Assembly (NCBI GenBank): GCA_030323885.1
Contig: CM059198.1
Span: 13,864,462-13,928,461 of the forward strand
DNA: 64,000 bases
Direction: 5' to 3'
Source: Branchipolynoe longqiensis
Taxonomy: Eukaryota; Annelida; Polychaeta; Phyllodocida; Polynoidae
Shown here: in pieces, positions 55,523-64,000 of the stretch
Position numbering within the stretch: position 1 is the first letter of the stretch
How the letters are laid out: the number at the start of each line of letters is the position of its first letter
Program-made: the position numbers and the translations under genes
The notes under the pieces: model-generated
The model's input: only the letters and a program-made list of their open reading frames with translations
Told to the model about the DNA's origin: nothing
The model's database searches: none

Positions 55523-57941
55523 TTACAGTCTCTGATACTCAAGTGGATGTGTCACAGACTTCCTCAGTTCCGTGAGTCGGAGGATGACCGATGGCTTCCT
55601 CAATGACCATGGGGGATGGTCTGGGACCTGGGTATCCTCTAATACATCCAGATCCAAGTACAAAGACTCCAAATGAGGTTTCATCCGGAGCCCCAGGGGC
55701 CGAATGAAATTTGGCTTGGCTTCATACTTGGAGTCATTGTGTGTCTCAAAAACACAACTGTACGCAGGATTTAATGCATTTGTTTTTAATTTGACAACAT
55801 ATTGCATGGCCAGTTTGGTTCTCCTAGTGTCAAGTGATGGTCCGTTGGCTTCGACGTATAGGCTCTGAACTGGAGAGGTGCGAAAGGCGCCAATGGCCAG
55901 ACGCAGCCCCTGGTGATGCACCGTGTCCAGCAGCCCAATATACGACTTCCTTGCGGAGCCGTATTCTATGCTGCCGTAATCTAGCCATGACCAAACTAGG
56001 GTTCGGTACACGGCAAGCAGAACATCTCTGTCTGCTCCCCACTCTGAACTGGACAACACCCTCAGAAGATCTAGCGCTTTCAGGCATCACATTTTGAGGT
56101 ACTTGATATGAGGCATGAAAGACAGCCTTGTGTCAAAAGTGAGACCCAACATTTTTGTTTCTTTGACGACTTTTATGGGATCCCCAGCTCTGGCTCTGCA
56201 TGCACTCCGCGCAACTGGCAGAAGTGCATGCAGACTGTCTTGGCCTTGGAAAATCTGAATCCATTCAGAACTGACCATCGGTGAATCCCATCTATATACA
56301 ATTGAAGCTGTCTCTCAATGACATTCATACCAGTACCTCTATAGTACAAAACAAAATTGTCCATGAAAAGACTACAGGAGACCCCCCTTTTAACAGCGGG
56401 AGCAATACCGTTGACGTTGACTCCAAAAAGAGTCACTGCCAGTATGCTGCCTTCGGGTACTCCCAATTCCTGCGAGTGCAGACTAGAATATGTAGTCTTG
56501 ACGCGGACGCAAAAATGCCTGAGCGCCAGAAAATTCTTGATAAAATTTGGCAGGTGACAACAAAGGCCAATCGCATGGAGATCCTCCATAATGCCATGCT
56601 GCCATGTTGTGTCATAGGCTTTTTCGAGATCGAAAAAGACAGCCACAGTGTGCACCTTCTTAAGGAAGGCATCTCTTATGAAGGTCTCCATGCAAACCAA
56701 ATGGTCGAGGGTGCTGCGGCCTCGTCTGAAGCCACATTGGAGGTCGGAAAAGTGGTGTCCTGACTCCAGTAGCCAGACGAGGCGTTTCTTTACCATACGC
56801 TCCATGGTTTTACAGATGCAGCTTGTGAGGGCTATAGGACGATAGTTGTTAGCTTCACTCTTGTCTTTACCAGGTTTGGGAATCGGTATTACTGTTGCCG
56901 CCCGCCAAGAGTCGGGGACGACACCCGACTCCCAGATATTGTTAAAGAGTTGAAGCAACAGTCTCAGCGCAGATTTGGGGAGATGCTTAAGGAATTGATA
57001 ATGGATTCCATCAGGTCCAACTGCTCTATCATTCGAGCTTTCTAGAGAACACCTCAACTCACCCATACTGAATGGGGAGTTGTAGTGCTCCCTGCCGTCA
57101 GAGGAAATGTCCAAGAGCTTACGCTCTTGGCATTCCTTGACAGCCAGAAAGCCTGGGAGGCAGCTTGCCAAAGACAAATTTCCGGCAAAGGCGCAACCCA
57201 ACTCTTCACTTATTTCATTGAGTGATGTGAGAATGGTGCCATTGTGCTTCCAGTGCTGGACTACAGAAGAATCATCTCCCCTTCGCTTGATTCTTCTGAT
57301 CATCGTCCAGACTTTGCCCAATGGTGTGCCCATGGTAATGCCAGAAACGAATCGTCTCCAGCACTTCCTCCATGCTTCTTTAATTGTTCTGTGAGCGCGA
57401 GCCCGCAGAATTCTAAAGAGCACCAGATTTTCAGCAGTCGGTCTCCTGTGGAATCTATGCTGAGCTTTCTTTCGTTTCTTAATAGCCCCCCTACAGCTGT
57501 CGTCCAACCATGGAGGCATCAGACGCTTGCGAGTTGCAGAAGTCTTCGGAACAGTTTTCTCCGCGATCCACCTCAGCATTTCAGTGAAGGAATCAATGTC
57601 ACTTATGTCTGGAGTGAACTCCTTGCGGCATAGGGTCCGGAAGGAGGGCCAGTCGGCTTGATCCAGCGGCCAGCTCCTCTCTCGCTCTACGGGAGATGCC
57701 CCTTTACAATTAAGAATAATTGGGAAGTGGTCGCTCCCGCAGAGGTCATTCCAGACCCTCCACGAAAAGTCCAGTGCCAGCTCTGGTTCAACAATGCTGA
57801 GGTCGATGGCAGAGTATGTTCCGTAGGCGGTAAGCAAATGGCAAGAGGGTTGAGGTTGCAGCACAGAAGAGATAACTCTTCAGTGCTGCCCTTGAAACCT
57901 CTACAATTCCACTGAATTAGAGAACCACCTGTCCCTGTCAT
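55523..57941 (-). pseudogene. LINE ORF2: endonuclease remnant and reverse transcriptase
   Basis: The minus-strand start MTGTGGSLIQWNCRGFKG is the usual opening of this endonuclease. Most of the nuclease is deleted, but its end remains (AIDLSIVEP, LCGSDHFPIIL). RT follows: AVGPDGIHYQFLKHL, NNYRPIALTSCICKTMERMV, CGFRRGRSTLDHL, AVFFDLEKAYDTTW (motif A), GVPEGSILAVTLF (motif B) and SLFMDNFVLYYRG (motif C, second Asp replaced by Asn at 56358-56356). The thumb is in a new frame (56278-55523): EWGADRDVLLAVYRTLVWSW and LDYGSIEYGSARKSYIGLLD. A frameshift lies near 56170 and another near 56090. Confidence 0.85.
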
Positions 57942-58107
57942 TTTGAGGCAGTGACAGGTGTTCTCCCCCTCCCTTTAGGTTTGGGGGAGAGACTGCGATC
58001 TCGACTAGTCGAGGCCTCGGGCATCTCTACTTCTTCCAACGCCTCGTATCTGTTAGGGACAGAGACCCTTTCGGGACCCTGTCCGAAACAACTTTCGGTT
58101 TACGTTT

Positions 58108-59145
58108 TCAAAGCGTAGCCTTTTTAATTGGAATAGTTTCCTTACACAGACTCCGACTCTGACTCGGAATCCCTGGCGTTTGCACCGACATTGTTTTCTT
58201 TGTCGGCTCGGTCAAGTGATGGACTGGGGTCACAGCCTTGGGCTTCTCCCCAGTCAACCACGTTAACCCGGTCTGGCAGTTGACTGACCTGTTTGAAGGC
58301 TTCACTATCGCGGCATAGCTCCTGGTGGTTGGTGAAGGTGTATTACCATCAACCATCCTCTGAACTGCCGGATAGCTCAGCCCATTCTCTGTTTTTACAT
58401 GTTGAATTGTTTTTTCTTTGATCCAAACAGGACAGTCTTTGGATGCGGCCATATAGTCACCCAGGCAATTGACACATTTTGCCTGGTCATGGCACTCAGT
58501 GCCATCGTGACCCTTCTGACCGCACCGGAAACATGTCATTTCGTTACGACATGAATCCTTACCATGACCAAATTTCTGGCATCGGAATCAGCGGAGCGGA
58601 TTTGGTATGACCAAATGCACTGCAACACTGAGGTATCCGACTTTCAAATTCTTGGGCGGAAACGGTGTATCAAACATGAGGATGTAGGTCCCTGTTTTGA
58701 TGGACTAGTTATCCTTCTTAATCACTATCCGTTGAACGTTTAATACACCTTGGGTTTTGAGTTCCTGTGCGATTTCATCCTCATCACAATCGTCCAGATC
58801 TCTAGTATGGATCACTCCCTTACTAGAGTTGAGCATGCGATGAGGAGAGGCTTTGATGGTCACACCTGCTAGCGTGCTTGCACGTAGCAGATTGTTGGCA
58901 TGAGCCTTCCTCGCACATTCCACAAGAATATGGCCAGACTGCAGTTTTTTAACATTCTTGACCGTGCCAGCAATCCCCATGATGCCTTTTTGTATGGCAA
59001 AAAGGGATAGCTTCGTAATGGGTTGGTCGGGTACCCTAGATTCAATCATTATGAATCTAGGCCATTGAGTTTGGATTTCCAATTCGGAATCCGAGTCCGT
59101 TCTTCTTTTCTTTCCAGTTTGATGGGGGGGGTTTTTAGTATCCAT
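58108..59145 (-). pseudogene. LINE ORF1 (gag-like, CCHC)
   Basis: First frame 59145-58705: MDTKNPPHQTGKKRRTDSDS, then WPRFIMIESRVPDQPITKLS and LVECARKAHANNLLRASTLA, an RNA-binding fold seen in I/Jockey-group ORF1. A stop near 58704 is followed, in a continuing region, by the zinc-knuckle frame 58539-58108: MTCFRCGQKGHDGTECHDQA and KCVNCLGDYMAASKDC. One or two lesions separate them. The protein would coat the LINE RNA. Confidence 0.75.
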
Positions 59146-59254
59146 ATTTAGTTTTTTTGTGATTCGTCACCCTTGCTCCCCACCCACCACGGAGCCCCAA
59201 ATGGGGGTGTGCAGAGCTGTGGATACCCGGCAGTTACACACCATGGATACAAGG

Positions 59255-59450
59255 GTGATATACTCAAGCAATCATCTACCAAAATGGAAGATCATTACTG
59301 GATTGACCCTAGTCACCACCTTCTAGGAGTAGTGAAAAATGGATTTATGTATGTATATATATATATATATGTATATATATGATTTTGTAGATAATTACAT
59401 TTTTCATAGTACTACTCCTAGGGATTGGCGTGACCAGATGATTGATTGGA
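59255..59450. other. Imperfect inverted repeat around a TA run in the LINE 5' UTR
   Basis: CTAGGAGTAGTGAAAAATG at about 59323 is inverted at 59397-59420 (CATTTTTCATAGTACTACTC, then CTAG). Weaker pairing extends outward. The centre is a TATATA run at 59355-59380. Confidence 0.75.
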
Positions 59451-59665
59451 CCGGGCCAGTCCAACCCCTCGTCTAGGTGAAGTCGGGGCCAAAGTGCAGT
59501 ATTGGTCGACAGGAAGCCGCAGCTCCCTGAAGACCTCATGCACCAGGATCCCTTCCTCCACCGACACGAGCTGCGACTCACGGCAAACAAGTCGCCCCAT
59601 TTGTCACCTTTTACGATCTGCAAGGGGGTCCAAGGGAACTATTCTACCCCGGTTCCCCACGGGGG

Positions 59666-60444
59666 CGTCTAGGGGAAATGTGGTGATGATGGTAGTCCAA
59701 GACTATGACACTAAGTACATGCAAGTGTACCCTTTAACAGATCACACTACACCCACTGCAGCGCAGGCATTGGTGGATAACTGGGTATTAATATTTGGTG
59801 CCCCAATGCGGATCCATTTGGATGAGGGACGGGAATTTGAGTCCACAATGTTTCAGTCCATGTTGCGCTTGTTGGGTGTTCAGAAAACGTGTATGAACCC
59901 GTACTGTCCACAATCGGATGGTATGGTAGAGTGCTTTAATAAGACGTTAATATCTGTATTGGCTTGTACCGTGAATGACTTTCAGGATGATTGGGATTTA
60001 CAGGTCAAGTTTGTGGCACACACATATAACTGTACGGAGCATGGATTTGCGGGTGTGACTCCTAACAGGTTACTATTTGGGGAGGAGCTCCGACATGCAG
60101 CTGATCTGCAGTTTGGGGTGGTGAATCGTCAAGTAGACCGGCCTTGTGAGATCATGTTTGTACGATGGTTGGAGCATTGCTTTCACCACGCGTATAGTGC
60201 AGTTCGCGATGCTTTGGGTATGGCAGCGGTTCATCAGAAATCTGATTACGGGCCTGCTGCATGGCGCCAGTTCAAGGTGGGAGATCGGGTAGTGCGGTAT
60301 CATGCGCCACTAGCTTGGGTCAAGCTTGCGAAGAACTGGGATGGTCCCTGTACTATAACAGAAGTTGTCTCTGACACCACAGTTATTATGAAGGGCAAGG
60401 ATGGAAAATACTGTAAATCTAACGTCATACGTCTTAAGCTTTAA
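59666..60444 (+). CDS. Gypsy integrase catalytic core and C-terminal part
   Basis: After the LINE the frame reads NVVMMVVQDYDTKYMQVYPL (first Asp region), IHLDEGREFEST (second Asp), NPYCPQSDGMVECFNKTL (catalytic Glu). The tail follows: AHTYNCTEHGFAGVTPNRLL, WRQFKVGDRVVRYHAPLAWV, KLAKNWDGPCTITEVVSDTT, ending VIRLKL. The residues expected for the D-D-E triad can be placed. This half is undamaged, which fits a fairly recent death of the element. Confidence 0.85.
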
Positions 60445-60792
60445 ACCGAGCAGATGTCTAGAAATGCTGGACCATCCTCCTGGTTGGATGCGCATGTAGG
60501 GGATGGGCCTGCACCTGCAAGGGTGGAGGCTGGCACTATAGATGCATTCAATTGAAAGGGAGTGCCTGGGCTTCCAGTTACTGCGGGAGAGCCTAGGCGC
60601 CCTAAGCGCCATTGGCCTGATAAGTGGAAAAATAAACGTTGGCATCGTTCTAGATCAGTGTCTGATACCGATAGTGTTGTTTCTGTAAGCAGTAGCTTGG
60701 GTAGTGACAGCGACTTTGTACCAGTTAGACAGGGGTCTGATGTGAGTTCGGATGCACCGCCTGTGCGGCGATCTGAGCGATTAGCATTATGA
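60445..60792 (+). pseudogene. Gypsy pol C-terminal tail, two stops
   Basis: Same frame as the integrase after a TAA at 60442-60444 and with a TGA near 60553. It reads PSSWLDAHVGDGPAPARVEA, then EPRRPKRHWPDKWKNKRWH and an acidic Ser/Asp run, ending PPVRRSERLAL. The RRSER-type ending is common at the end of Gypsy pol proteins. The first stop could be the natural end. Confidence 0.5.
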
Positions 60793-60810
60793 CGCAGATA
60801 ACTGGTCTGG

Positions 60811-60839
60811 GTGGAGTAGCAGGTATTAGGCTACTCCAC
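60811..60839. other. Perfect 10-bp hairpin after pol
   Basis: GTGGAGTAGC and GCTACTCCAC enclose AGGTATTAG. It lies 18 bases after the pol stop, at or near the polypurine/LTR border. Confidence 0.8.
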
Positions 60840-61797
60840 CCTGGTGTTGTCGGGTCTCCCGGGGTTGGGCGTACATGAGATACTCCAATCCCTGTCACAC
60901 AACGAGTAACGCAGTACATATGTTCAGTTAAACTTTGCTACGCAGTTATTTGAGAGTAGTCGGGAAAGACCGGGGGCCCCAGGGGCACCAATGAATGGGC
61001 GCAGTTACTATGGTTCTGCATAATGCCTCTGCCTAAGCCGTGTGTTTATTATCTGCTATTTCTTGCCTAACGCGTTGGTTGTAAGTTGACGGGGCGTACT
61101 GCGTGTTAGCTGCTATCACCGGGGGAGTGTCTATGTTTACTGCAGGCATGGGCGTGTAGCAGGGTAGACTGTTCAGTTGGGCATAACTGGGTCACTTATA
61201 GCATGTGCATGTAACCGGGCGAGTGGGTTGCTGTCACTACGCAGTACGTGTTGTTGTTGGTGGGTACTGCGTAAGTGGCGGGGATCTGTCGCCGGGGGTG
61301 GCCCGGTATTGTGCACCGCCTGGTGGGCATGACTTGTGGTAGAGCTAACTAGGTCACCCTTATATTATGTGGTTGGGGATTCTCCGTGACCGCGTGGGGC
61401 GGTGACGTCAGCGGTACTGCGGGGGGCAGGGAATACCGCCGTCGGGTGCTTTGGCTGGGTTCCTAATTAGGTCATGCTAGTTGTATCAGTGGCACACCTG
61501 GTGTTTCACGAGTGAAGTAGGGACTCTCTGGTTGGTACGCCGACTGGACTCTGCAGTTCTGCGAGGGAGGACGTGGAGCCAGTCACTCTACCGGCTGCCG
61601 GCAGACTAGGTGGGTGTCTTTGTTCCTCGAACATTAATCCTATCTTCGCATATTTCTTATTGTTGACTGTGGTCTGTGACAAAAATAAGAGTTTAGCAAG
61701 GCCGGCCGCGACTGTGTTGGTCTGTGCATTTAGCGCACAGACTTGACACAGCGTGTACTGCGATCGTCTGTCGTGGGGGAGACGCGACTGAGCTGCC
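60840..61797. other. GC-rich noncoding stretch, possible right LTR or another element's leader
   Basis: No frame and no match to the left LTR seen. It contains recurrent TACGCAGTAC/GTACTGCGT words (60915, 61093, 61240, 61266) and precedes the gag-like frame at 61798, so it may be the LTR and leader of a different element. Confidence 0.35.
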
Positions 61798-63339
61798 GTG
61801 GCAGTTTATCGTGTTTTCAACATGGCAGATGATATTCTAGATTCGCCCAGCACTCCATTAGGGGGAGCTGAGGCTTCAAATCCCCTCAAGCTTCCCTTTG
61901 CAGAGGTCAAGGGCGGCGACGATGTGGGTATATCCTGCATAGGCACCATTAGGCCATTAGGTGGTGGGGAGATTGTTGGTGCAGTCTCTCCACAGCTGTC
62001 TAGTTCCCTATTGTCGCCTGTGTTGACGGTCGCGAGGGGCCCTCAGGGGGTTACGGCGGCTGGGCTGGTTTCTCCTCCGGGAGTAGCTGGCCTGTCGTTA
62101 CGTTCCCCTGAGGGGTCGAGTGATCGGCTTCACGCTGCTTCCATTGTCATTAGTGCTCAGACGATGGTAAGTTCTGATGAGTTGTCACGCTTTCGGGAGT
62201 GGCAGCTTCATGAGTGGCAGCTTCGGGAGTCAGTGTGTTCTTCTCGTACAAATCCGTTCTCGCTCAGCCCAGCTGAGGTGAGGATGGTGCAGCCTCTCAG
62301 CGGTGGCTCATTGGGTTCTTGCCAGGTGGTGCCGCTGACTGCAGTTGCTGTCTGACCCCCTGTGAAGACGTCCGCGAGCTCTGAGGATGTAGGCGCTAGA
62401 ACCCTCTGGAGTCTGGCACTGGCACCTCATGACAATGGATGGTCAGAAGGGGGCGGTTCTAGTGAGGCAATGGACGTGGACTCCGTCGTGTCTACCCCGG
62501 TTGTGGGCGGTGAGCTGCTTCGGCCTCCTGCCCCTTCTCGAACATCTGGTGGCTTGACAGAGAGAGAGGTGAGGATTGCTGTGGAGAAGGCAAAGGCCTC
62601 TGTACAGCATGACACCGTTCCTCACTCGGAGTTTGCGAAATTGCCTCCAAAGGAGTTGCTTCCAAAGGTGTCGTTCGGTTCGTTCGACTATAGCTATCAT
62701 AATAGCGATGGTTTGAAGCGAGCTGTACCAGTAGACGTTGATGATGTTCCCACTGACAGCAGTTCTTGTGCTGTGTGCCCGTCGTCGACAGTGGTCGCTT
62801 CTTGTTCTGGTGTTGCTCCCTCGGGGCGGCCAGTGGGACAAGGAGGACAGACTGATTGGTCGACGGGGCAGATCGCATACATGCTTGCATGTTGGCGGGT
62901 CAGTGGTGTATATGGTGTCAAGCTGGGTTTTCAGATAGCTGAAGACTTGACGCCTTCATCAGAGTGGATCATCCGGTCACATAAGGGTGGGCCGGTCAAG
63001 CTAGCGCGGTTCCTTTCGGGGAACGTGGCAGGCTTGACCGAGAATACTCTGTCGCGATTGTGGCATGATGACCACGATGGACCACATAGTATTAGAGACT
63101 ATGTGGTCTGGCAGAAGGGCTACCGGCCTTATGTTGACGGAGAGTACAAGGTCTCCGTTGAAAAATCCAGCAAAGCGCGAGGGTTATACAAAGCAAGAAC
63201 TGGCATGTCTTGGTTATGTCCGGCGTGTGTTTCGACCAGGACAGGCTTGCCTGTTCTGCGAGTTGAACCAGGTTGGACCAGGTTGGGCATCGACGGATCC
63301 CTCGCAGGTGGCGCAGGTATGGTCGCAAATGAAACCTAA
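61798..63339 (+). pseudogene. Unidentified gag-like frame with one internal stop
   Basis: A single frame of about 513 codons with one TGA at 62353-62355. The first 185 residues are Pro/Ser/Gly/Leu-rich (SPSTPLGGAEASNPLKLPF; SSSLLSPVLTVARGPQG), with a short helical part FREWQLHEWQLRES in which EWQL is repeated. The second part has GGLTEREVRIAVEKAKAS, a Val/Ser-rich stretch, and a compact C-terminal region (WSTGQIAYMLACWRVSGVYG, EWIIRSHKGGPVKLARFLSG, RLWHDDHDG, RDYVVWQKGYRPYVDGEYKV). I do not recognise a fold. The position and low-complexity leader suggest gag of an LTR element, but no pol follows before the window ends. Confidence 0.5.
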
Positions 63340-63672
63340 ATCTATAATGGTTGCTACCTTACCCCACCGACTACCATTTCAGCAAGGAAACCCTTGTGCT
63401 GCCTAAGCAGCACAGGTTGATTGCCCTGTATTTGTATGACCCAGGGTCGGCAGAGGTGCATCGCAAGCGGTTTTATACCGGCCGTGGCGCATCGACGGCG
63501 AGAGGGGGTTGAGGTCGGGGTGCAGTGGCTGTGAGGAGGGATGCACTGTGGCAATTGTTTGGGGGTCGGATGCTATAGTGACCTGCCTAACATGACTTTA
63601 AGCTAACCAGTCCTTACCCTATTCCATGAATGTGGAGCATTAGGTAAGGTAGCAACCATTATAGATTTAGTT
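63338..63672. repeat. Inverted 25-bp segments of SINE family 2
   Basis: TCTATAATGGTTGCTACCTT (63342) is inverted at 63641-63669 (AAGGTAGCAACCATTATAGA). The right copy is part of a longer SINE match; the left is a fragment just after the gag-like stop. Confidence 0.75.
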
Positions 63673-63720
63673 TGTCTTGGCTCTGGATTAATCTCATAGT
63701 GTTCCACCTGTGAAATGCTT
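63600..63720 (-). mobile_element. SINE family 2, fragment
   Basis: CTAACCAGTCCTTACCCTA, GAGCATTAGGTAAGGTAGCA and TGGCTCTGGATTAATC match the body and head of the 9340-9690 copy in the same orientation. Confidence 0.55.
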
Positions 63721-63961
63721 GCTTTTGTGTCTAGGCCATGCCATCGAATATCTACTTGAGATAATATTGACATTTTGTGAATGATGTCATATTGACTAAG
63801 CATTCAATAGGCAAATAACATGATACATAGCTGCAGCATATTATGGTGGAGTGGCAAAAGTGAACCGAATTATTGCAAATGGGACTGAGGCTTTTGAAAT
63901 TTGGCCAGTTTGAAATCATTCCCCATAGGTTATTGCCTGCAAGAGATTAGCATGATGCTTA

Positions 63962-64000
63962 TGGTTTAACGCCGCATCGGCAGCAAGGGCCATGTTCACA
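63962..64000 (-). repeat. LINE/SINE 3' tail, cut by window end
   Basis: GGTTTAACGCCGCATCGGCA followed by GCAAGGGCCATGTTCACA resembles the 3' end of the LINE at 54487-54526 (TTTACGCCATGTCGGCAGC, GGCCATATTCACGGCG), in the same orientation. The element continues beyond the window. Confidence 0.6.

Larger units (their letters stand above)
54476..59665 (-). mobile_element. LINE with RNase H (I/Jockey group) inserted in Gypsy integrase
   Basis: Flanked by CGTCTAGGGGA at 54465-54475 and 59666-59676, an 11-bp target duplication. Joining across it restores the integrase frame (SRG, then NVVMMVVQDYD). Minus-strand order: 5' UTR (59665-59146), ORF1 (59145-58108), ORF2 with endonuclease remnant, RT and RNase H (57941-54728), 3' UTR (54727-54476). 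The 3' end carries CGCCGTGAATATGGCC and TGCCGACATGGCGTAAA. Confidence 0.85.
50787..60792 (+). mobile_element. Gypsy-type LTR retrotransposon, RT-deleted and split by a LINE
   Basis: Left LTR ends at 51170 (CATTACA), then a primer-binding site and frames for gag, zinc knuckle, protease-RNase H, and integrase. The integrase is broken at 54475 by a LINE and continues at 59666. The RT fingers and palm are missing. The right LTR could not be matched to the left one, so the 3' border is open. Confidence 0.75.

Noticed and set aside
60793..61797. Right LTR equal to 50787-51170
   Set aside because: No clear match between the two stretches; I list the region as unassigned.

Overview
This is eukaryotic (metazoan) DNA. 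Spliced exons with GT-AG borders are separated by introns of many kilobases, and most of the window is retrotransposon, DNA transposon, SINE and satellite sequence. Secreted PAN/apple-domain exons, DIRS-order elements, Gypsy elements, CR1-like and RNase H-bearing LINEs, tRNA-derived SINEs and a KDZ-type DNA transposon together suggest a marine invertebrate. A LINE/SINE 3' tail containing TTTAACGCCGC resembles repeats I know from molluscs, so a lophotrochozoan is my best but weak guess. No species call can be supported.

Host gene. On the + strand, a gene with many PAN/apple domains runs from at least 8.9 kb to 48.4 kb. Exons: 8894-9148 (one whole domain), 21282-21423 plus 23301-23458 (one domain split by a phase-2 intron), 25593-25850 (whole), 45721-45957 (whole, GC donor), 47276-47417 plus 48284-48390 (split), and a decayed start of another at about 48995. 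Every outer border is phase 1, so each domain is a symmetric cassette.

Insertions. 0-1.4 kb: 3' end of a CR1-like LINE. 1.42-7.10 kb: DIRS-order element in minus orientation with split direct repeats. 7.13-7.48 kb: tRNA-derived SINE. 9.99-14.85 kb: second, decayed DIRS element, abutting a Gypsy gag fragment (14.87-15.81 kb) with its primer-binding site. 15.9-20.4 kb: CA-rich satellite split by a CR1-like LINE. 21.6-22.9 kb: LINE remnant. About 26.06-44.05 kb: an 18-kb block that appears to interrupt a degenerate short repeat seen on both sides. It carries two convergent spliced genes: a KDZ transposase (minus, 38805 to 31138, one in-frame stop) and a homeodomain-like plus HMG-like protein (plus, 27042 to 30475). 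It also holds inverted repeat arrays and a 2.4-kb G/T satellite. About 50.8-60.8 kb: Gypsy LTR element lacking its RT core, with its integrase split by a 5.2-kb LINE flanked by an 11-bp duplication. 61.8-63.3 kb: an unidentified gag-like reading frame.

The most interesting part is the KDZ block. The exon-by-exon reconstruction gives an almost intact transposase with a D-D-E triad, a cysteine cluster and an Ala-Pro/Glu-Pro repeat leader. Tail to tail with it lies a DNA-binding-type protein that may be its partner.
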